A DNA stretch of 64,000 nt, from assembly GCF_009711135.1 (NCBI RefSeq), contig NZ_WMIC01000004.1, forward strand, positions 62,001 to 126,000, read 5' to 3'. A model generated the notes under the pieces. It was not told the origin of the DNA. It did no database searches and was given only the letters and a program-made list of their open reading frames with translations. Positions 59,837 to 64,000 of this stretch are shown one piece after another. The translations under genes were made by a program, and so were the position numbers. Position 1 is the first letter of the stretch. Each line of letters opens with the position of its first letter. The DNA comes from Flavobacterium sp. LC2016-01 (lineage in GTDB: Bacteria > Bacteroidota > Bacteroidia > Flavobacteriales > Flavobacteriaceae).

Positions 59837-61153
59837 TTAAGCGGAAACTGCCTGTTTTTTTCGTTTCTTCATACGCTGTGCAATCTCGGGCATATTTTTG
59901 CGGATAATACCCAAAATCCTGCTGTGATATTTAGTAGCTTTATTTCGATGCCCCCTGCATTGGATAATTTCCATTTTTGAAAGGGACACTTCAATGGTTT
60001 CCATGGGTATGTTCCCGATTTGTGCCGAGAGTATGAGGGAATCCTTCTTTTTATAATACTCGTTGGTAAATAGGCAGTGGCGGAGCGTGTCGCCCTCTTC
60101 GATAAAATCCTGCACGCTGTCAAGGACTTTTATGGTAAGGTCTTTATCAGTAAAAGAAAGTCCGAAGAACTGTTTTTTATCCTGCTTATAAATCGGCTCA
60201 GCTTTCTGTATTTCTGCGCGCATCTGCGCAAGATGCTCTTTGCGCTGAATATCCCTTTTTTTGGCGACAAGCCTGTCATGCGCCCCGCTTAGGTTTTCAG
60301 GACAGGTGAGCGCAGGAGCGCCGAGGTCTTTTTTAAACCATCGGAGCAGGGAAATGTAATCCTCCCAAATCTTGATGTCCTGAATTTTATAGCGGTGTTT
60401 AAGGCAGGTTTTTACTGCCTGCCAGTTTTCATGCAGGTGCTGTTCATGGGAAGTCAGGTAATGCGTGAGCAGGGAAATCTGCGAGTTTTTTAAAAGTGTT
60501 TCTGCAATGCAGTCCTTTAAAAGGGCTGTAAAGAGTATCTGCGGGGCAATGCCGTGCACGGAAGCCTTAAAGCCGTTTCTTTTCAAAAGCGGAATCACTT
60601 TGAGGCTTGGATAAACCTTGTAGGGGTTGATGCGGTATTTAGGAGAGTTCTGAAAATGCTTTGGACGGATTTCCAAAGGGGAATAGTACTGCCATGCATC
60701 ATATGCATTGGAAAAAACATTGGTGCTTCGGGAGATGGTACGCACTTCCCCTTTGGGATTTATCCAATGCTGCATGACTTCCGTATGGGAATAATCGGGA
60801 AGAAAATTCTTTTTCATGTTCTTGTGCGAGCAGATGATGCGCACGACCTGATACCCTTGACAGGCATCAGTAACGGCGAAGTATTCGATTTCTTTGAAAT
60901 GCACCTGATTGTGCTGATGTATTTTAAGTCTGCCCTTACAGGCGGTGCAGTTGATATAATTTTTGCAGGACTGGCTTTCGCTGTCAGGCTTCCACGCATG
61001 GGTGCATTCCAGACAATGGAATTTTCCCCTTGAGAGCACCGTCCATTTCAGGAAAATATTTTTTTCCGCCCACTGGTGCATCTGTGCTGTGATGGGCGCA
61101 AGGTCAGCGCTTAAGGCGCTGATTTCTTTTTCTACAGATGTTTTGGGTATCAT
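59837..61153 (-). CDS. PcfJ-like protein
   Basis: The protein has 438 residues. An N-terminal Cys-rich segment FHCLECTHAW...CKNYINCTACKGRL (about 48-75) could be a zinc-binding domain. A central helical region follows. The C-terminal PcfJ domain (about 345-430) has SVQDFIEEGDTLRHCLF, LSAQIGNIPMETIEVSL and IIQCRGHRNKATKYHSRIL. PcfJ-type proteins are encoded on conjugative plasmids and elements; their role is not well defined. The pcfK-like gene upstream overlaps it by four bases (ATGA at 61150-61153), so both are coupled. No conjugation machinery lies in the window, so this may be a leftover of a larger element. Confidence 0.85.
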   Translation of the reverse strand: MIPKTSVEKEISALSADLAPITAQMHQWAEKNIFLKWTVLSRGKFHCLECTHAWKPDSESQSCKNYINCTACKGRLKIHQHNQVHFKEIEYFAVTDACQGYQVVRIICSHKNMKKNFLPDYSHTEVMQHWINPKGEVRTISRSTNVFSNAYDAWQYYSPLEIRPKHFQNSPKYRINPYKVYPSLKVIPLLKRNGFKASVHGIAPQILFTALLKDCIAETLLKNSQISLLTHYLTSHEQHLHENWQAVKTCLKHRYKIQDIKIWEDYISLLRWFKKDLGAPALTCPENLSGAHDRLVAKKRDIQRKEHLAQMRAEIQKAEPIYKQDKKQFFGLSFTDKDLTIKVLDSVQDFIEEGDTLRHCLFTNEYYKKKDSLILSAQIGNIPMETIEVSLSKMEIIQCRGHRNKATKYHSRILGIIRKNMPEIAQRMKKRKKQAVSA

Positions 61154-61530
61154 AGGTCAAAGAGTGTTAGGGTTTTCTGTGCAGGTTTTACAGATTGTAC
61201 TACCTGTGTTTTTTGAACTGTGCTTTCAGATACTGCGGGAGCAGTTGAGAACAAATCAGGTTTTACAGGCGGGCTTACTGCTACTCTGCATTGAACAGGG
61301 GCAGGAGTTCCAATGCTGTCATCTGTGTAGTACAGCACCGCCATGTCAAAGATTTCCTGATTATCAAAGGCGCATTCCCCTGTTTTTTTGACCTCGCCGA
61401 AAATGTAATGGAAACAGCTTTCAAGGTTTTTGGACTGTTTGGCAAGGGCAGGCGCAAAAGCAGTATCGTTCTGCGCTTTTTCATTCAGGTAATTTTCAAT
61501 GGCGGTCTTGAATTTGTCGGATGCTTTCAT
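61150..61530 (-). CDS. PcfK-like protein
   Basis: The protein has 126 residues. The PcfK signature is in the N-terminal 85: MKASDKFKTAIENYLNEKAQ, then KNLESCFHYIFGEVKKTG, then FDNQEIFDMAVLYYTDDSIG. A poorly conserved tail rich in Pro, Val and Ser follows. It is translationally coupled to the pcfJ-like gene. The pair is typical of Bacteroidota integrative elements and their derivatives. No enzymatic function is established for this family. Confidence 0.85.
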   Translation of the reverse strand: MKASDKFKTAIENYLNEKAQNDTAFAPALAKQSKNLESCFHYIFGEVKKTGECAFDNQEIFDMAVLYYTDDSIGTPAPVQCRVAVSPPVKPDLFSTAPAVSESTVQKTQVVQSVKPAQKTLTLFDL

Positions 61531-61554
61531 AAGAGAATATTTAAGATTGAACTG

Positions 61555-61914
61555 TTATTCAAAAAGCCTTGAATAGAGGCCATAGCAGTATTCTTCAAAG
61601 CAGAGCCAACATACAAAAGTGTAGTGAGGAGCTTGGAATCGGTTTTCGATCGCTTCGCCAATTGCCTCTTCAAGTTCGGTTCTGATATTTTCAAGGTCAT
61701 CGATATGCTCGATGTAAAATTCTTTGCAGTCGGCGTGGTAGATAAATTCGGAAATCATACCACTCACGCAACCCCCTTGCTGCAGGTCAAGAAAGAATGA
61801 TTTTAGCTGCTCTCTTTTTTTTCCGTTATAGGAAGTGATGTTTTTGAGGATTATCTCATTAAAGGCATCGGCTACACGGTATTCTCTGTAGTTGGATTTT
61901 GATAAGGCTTCCAT
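61555..61914 (-). CDS. Uncharacterised mobile-element-associated protein
   Basis: The soluble protein has 119 residues, with KNITSYNGKKREQLKSFFLDLQQGG in the first half and ISEFIYHADCKEFYIEHIDDLENIRTELEE next. It ends in the aromatic-rich HYTFVCWLCFEEYCYGLYSRLFE. I recall similar short proteins beside SSB and PcfJ/K genes in Bacteroidota elements, some under the label DUF7222, but I would not stake the name. It has the same direction as and close spacing to pcfK (24 bp) and ssb (43 bp), so it belongs to that operon. Confidence 0.55.
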   Translation of the reverse strand: MEALSKSNYREYRVADAFNEIILKNITSYNGKKREQLKSFFLDLQQGGCVSGMISEFIYHADCKEFYIEHIDDLENIRTELEEAIGEAIENRFQAPHYTFVCWLCFEEYCYGLYSRLFE

Positions 61915-61957
61915 AATATTGTCATTAGGCGTGTATAAAAAATAATGTGCGCATGAT

Positions 61958-62347
61958 TTAGAAAGGCAGGTCGTCGGGTTCGTCTTTTGCTGTATTTTTC
62001 TTTTGAAATGCGGGAGCTTCAGCAGTATTTTCTGTTTTCGGGAAAACCAGTATTTTGATATTACTGGTGTGAAAGGTCAGCGAACCGAGCGCTCTGCCCT
62101 CGGCATTGGTGTAGACACTCAGACCGATGCGCCCGAAGAGTTCGACCATAGTGCCTTTTTTAAGCCACTGCGCCATTTTGGAACCCATCCAATAGGAGCA
62201 GTCGATGTAGGTCACAATCTTTTTAAGCTCGCTTGACCCTTTTGGTCTGTAGCTGTCGTTGACGGCAATGGAGAAATTTACCACCTCCCTGTCATTTGAA
62301 ATTTTTGCCGTAACGGCATCTTTTGTAATTCGTCCTGAGATTTCCAT
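61958..62347 (-). CDS. ssb: Single-stranded DNA-binding protein
   Basis: The protein has 129 residues from the ATG at 62347 (MEISGRITKDAVTAKISNDREVV). Codons upstream to 62443 are open but not part of the family. The OB-fold shows NFSIAVNDSYRPKGSSELKKIVTYIDCSYW with an aromatic binding residue, then GTMVELFGRIGLSVYTNAEG. The tail ends DEPDDLPF, the acidic tip that recruits other DNA-processing proteins in SSB. It is shorter than a typical chromosomal SSB and fits the mobile-element-encoded version. It heads the operon with pcfK and pcfJ. Confidence 0.88.
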   Translation of the reverse strand: MEISGRITKDAVTAKISNDREVVNFSIAVNDSYRPKGSSELKKIVTYIDCSYWMGSKMAQWLKKGTMVELFGRIGLSVYTNAEGRALGSLTFHTSNIKILVFPKTENTAEAPAFQKKNTAKDEPDDLPF

Positions 62348-62663
62348 GATGAAACATTTTAAGTGAGTATTTATCTGTTTTTTCTCAAGCCCCGCATGAA
62401 ATTTTTCAAAAGAAAAACGGGAAAAAAGAAAGCACAAAATCAAGCGCCCGATAAAGTTTCCGGAGTGCTATAAGTCCCGAAGGGCGGCAAGGCCGTTATG
62501 CGCATGCAGGAGACTGCGGGTGCTATTTTCGCGGCTCTTTTAATCCGTTTTCATTGAAGATTTCCCTATCCATTTTTACGGCAGGCAGAATCAATTTCAG
62601 ATGCCTGTTTTGCGAAAGGCACTCAAAAATTTTGTAATTTCAAGCTGCAAAAAAAACACTGTG
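62348..62663. other. Spacer between ssb and the DUF1810 gene
   Basis: There is no gene in this 316-bp stretch between divergent genes. A GC-rich portion (62460-62530) reads like the leader sequences of Bacteroidota mobile elements, with a CCGAAGGGCGGCAAGGCCG run. Promoters for both sides must lie here, but none is distinct. Confidence 0.35.
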
Positions 62664-63098
62664 ATGGAAAAGCAATATGACCTTGACCGTTTTTTGGAAG
62701 CCCAGCAGGAAACGTACGGCAATGCGCTGCATGAGATAAGGGCGGGCAGAAAACAGACCCACTGGATGTGGTTTATTTTCCCGCAGCTGAGAGGACTGGG
62801 ATTTACGGATTATAATATCCTGTACGGCATTGAAAACCTGCAGGAAGCATCACAGTATCTCAATCACCCGATACTGGGCAGACGGCTGGTGGAAATTACC
62901 CAGGCAGTGCTTAAAATCGAGAATAAAACGGCACTGGAAATCTTGGGCAGGCCAGACAAAAGAAAACTGAAATCCTGCATGACCCTGTTTGGACTGCTGC
63001 CTGATGCGCCTGACTGTTTCAGGCTGGTACTTGAAAAATATTACAATGGAGTGCAGGACGAAAAGACACTGCAGATTTTAAAGAAATCCGCCAGCTAA
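62664..63098 (+). CDS. DUF1810-family protein
   Basis: The protein has 144 residues from the ATG at 62664 (MEKQYDLDRFLEAQQ). An upstream ATG at 62601 is rejected because the added residues do not fit the family. The DUF1810 signature is RAGRKQTHWMWFIFPQLRGLG in the first half, followed by a helical segment LGRRLVEITQAVLKIENKT and a CMTLFGLLPDAPDCFRLVLEKYYNG end. The fold is related to macro/ADP-ribose-binding proteins by some accounts, but function is unsettled. It is a single-gene unit on the plus strand, the first after the minus-strand mobile-element block. Confidence 0.88.
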   Translation: MEKQYDLDRFLEAQQETYGNALHEIRAGRKQTHWMWFIFPQLRGLGFTDYNILYGIENLQEASQYLNHPILGRRLVEITQAVLKIENKTALEILGRPDKRKLKSCMTLFGLLPDAPDCFRLVLEKYYNGVQDEKTLQILKKSAS

Positions 63099-63283
63099 AA
63101 AAAACATTTTTTATTTCACTGCCTCAAAGAACACTTATATATTAAGGATAAAGATAGATTTTAAAGCAGCGGACGGAAATGCTAATTTGGTATACAGTTT
63201 CGAGCGACTTCTTATACATTTAGGCGCACTTTCTTTAACAACAAATTCGTTTAATTGGTTTTAAAATTCAACGCAATATTTAT

Positions 63284-63291
63284 TAAATTTG
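63284..63291 (+). promoter_or_regulatory. -7 element in front of the SMEK-domain gene
   Basis: TAAATTTG is a perfect match to TAnnTTTG. It lies 27 bp before the ATG at 63319, a normal distance for a short leader. The -33 region is uncertain. Confidence 0.6.
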
Positions 63292-63318
63292 GAAATTAAG
63301 ATAGTATCATAAAGAAGA

Positions 63319-64000
63319 ATGTCAAACCAGCAGAAAGAAATCAGCGAAATTAAGGAGTACATCAAAAAGTGGATTTATGAGATTGAAATTTCAAATTCTC
63401 TGAATTACTTTGACATCAATAAAGTAGCAGAAGGAGTCTGTCTTAGGTTGCTTAATCTGATATATAAATATAACCTTAAAGATTTAAATAAAGAAAAGAT
63501 AAACTTTCCGGGTGTCGACCTCGGAAATACAGTTTCTTCGAAAATTGCTTTCCAGATTACATCAGAGAGCAGCGCAAACAAAATAAAGAAAACCCTTAAA
63601 ACATTTGAAGAATTTGAACTTTCCAAAAAATTCACAAATGGAGTTCGATTTCTTATTTTGAGCACGAAGAAGAAAAAGTTCTCCAAAATAGAGGGATCTG
63701 AAGAAATTTTTGACCAATCCAAAGACATCCTGTTTGTATCAGATCTCATTTCAGAAATTGAAGCAATTTTCTGGGATGATAATGTGCGATTCAACAAAAT
63801 AAAGAGATTCTTGGAAATTGAGTTTGGGAACAGGGGGAGCAATCAAACAGCTGTGCATGCCGATTGCGACGCACTGATAAAAAACTTTACTGATGCGGCA
63901 AAAGCCAACCTGCCCTCACCTGATGGCATCGTCTATATCTTTCTAGGAGAAGACCAGATACATTATGATGTGCGTAAGCTTTTTGGACTGCCATTTAATA
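63319..64000 (+). CDS. SMEK-domain protein, truncated by the window edge
   Basis: From the ATG at 63319 the frame stays open to the window end (over 225 codons), so the gene continues outside. Residues about 1-155 form a SMEK domain: an N-terminal helix (ISEIKEYIKKWIYEIEISNS), then LNYFDINKVAEGVCLRLLNL, KINFPGVDLGNTVSSKIAFQ and ITSESSANKIKKTLKTFEEF, followed by a strand with FLILSTKKKKF. SMEK domains are found with NTPase modules in predicted bacterial conflict systems. The C-terminal part and neighbours are outside the window, so the effector or ATPase partner is unknown. Long opposite-strand frames here are shadows. Confidence 0.8.
   Translation, partial: MSNQQKEISEIKEYIKKWIYEIEISNSLNYFDINKVAEGVCLRLLNLIYKYNLKDLNKEKINFPGVDLGNTVSSKIAFQITSESSANKIKKTLKTFEEFELSKKFTNGVRFLILSTKKKKFSKIEGSEEIFDQSKDILFVSDLISEIEAIFWDDNVRFNKIKRFLEIEFGNRGSNQTAVHADCDALIKNFTDAAKANLPSPDGIVYIFLGEDQIHYDVRKLFGLPFN

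Noticed and set aside
63405..63842. 145-codon minus-strand frame at the right edge
   Set aside because: The plus strand carries a clear SMEK-domain protein through this interval with a -7 box upstream; the minus frame is a shadow.

Overview
The window looks like chromosomal DNA of a member of the Flavobacteriia (Bacteroidota), most like Flavobacterium or a close relative. Signs are the moderately low GC with AT-rich spacers, weak or absent Shine-Dalgarno sequences, promoters ending in the Bacteroidota -7 element (TAnnTTTG or close to it), lipoprotein-type RND adaptor and outer-membrane factor, and family choices such as a phosphoesterase-Omp85 fusion and short Crp-like regulators. No rRNA, complete tRNA, CRISPR array, integrase or transposase was seen.

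Region 1 (about 0.3-32 kb) is an efflux and detoxification block. It holds a TetR plus an RND pump (adaptor, permease, outer-membrane factor), a DHA2 MFS pump facing an HxlR regulator, a sigma-54 activator with GAF domains, a TolC-HlyD-MFS pump operon ending in a Crp-like regulator, two DUF302 proteins, an alpha/beta hydrolase, three tandem NmrA-like reductases, a tetR-fabF-emrB operon and a GNAT-lpd-DUF1304 operon. Seven promoters here carry the same 16-bp operator (consensus AACATTCACAWWTGTT, or its complement). In every case it lies exactly 22 bp from the TTTG of the -7 element, so these units look like one regulon, plausibly controlled by the Crp-like protein at 14489-15094. Three further palindromes (TATACCRATYGGTATA) precede two tetR genes and emrB.

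Region 2 (32.4-41.5 kb) is more housekeeping-like: a GAPN-type aldehyde dehydrogenase, a small membrane protein translationally coupled to a malate:quinone oxidoreductase with a lipoprotein leader, a haloperoxidase-type hydrolase, a three-part phosphoesterase/kinase-like/Omp85 outer-membrane protein, and a lone receiver-domain protein.

Region 3 (41.6-53 kb) is an AT-rich island. Its left part has two 3'-end tRNA fragments, three paired-hexamer motifs with 11-bp periodicity that look like integrase arm sites, a degenerate repeat of about 90 bp, a perfect 32-bp tandem duplication and two orphan genes. Its core, 45.0-51.7 kb, is a tightly packed operon: a small PHA-granule-regulator-like protein, a calcineurin-like phosphoesterase with an acidic linker and C-terminal helical adaptor, a coiled-coil/helical (GASH-like) protein, two P-loop GTPases of the 'double-GTPase' type, and a GAP1-like protein. 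This matches the GTPase-associated conflict system predicted by comparative genomics, with the phosphoesterase as likely effector. I believe it has no experimental description. A two-gene membrane/CC-motif unit follows.

Region 4 (53-62.4 kb) is a minus-strand set with an integrative-element flavour. It has SSB, an orphan protein, PcfK, PcfJ, a RadC-like JAB protein and a DUF6965-like protein, then a translesion set (DinB-type polymerase and DnaE2-type polymerase, with a SRAP/HMCES protein). After a DUF1810 protein, the window ends inside a gene with a clear SMEK domain, a domain of NTPase-linked conflict systems. A second defence locus may therefore begin at the right edge.
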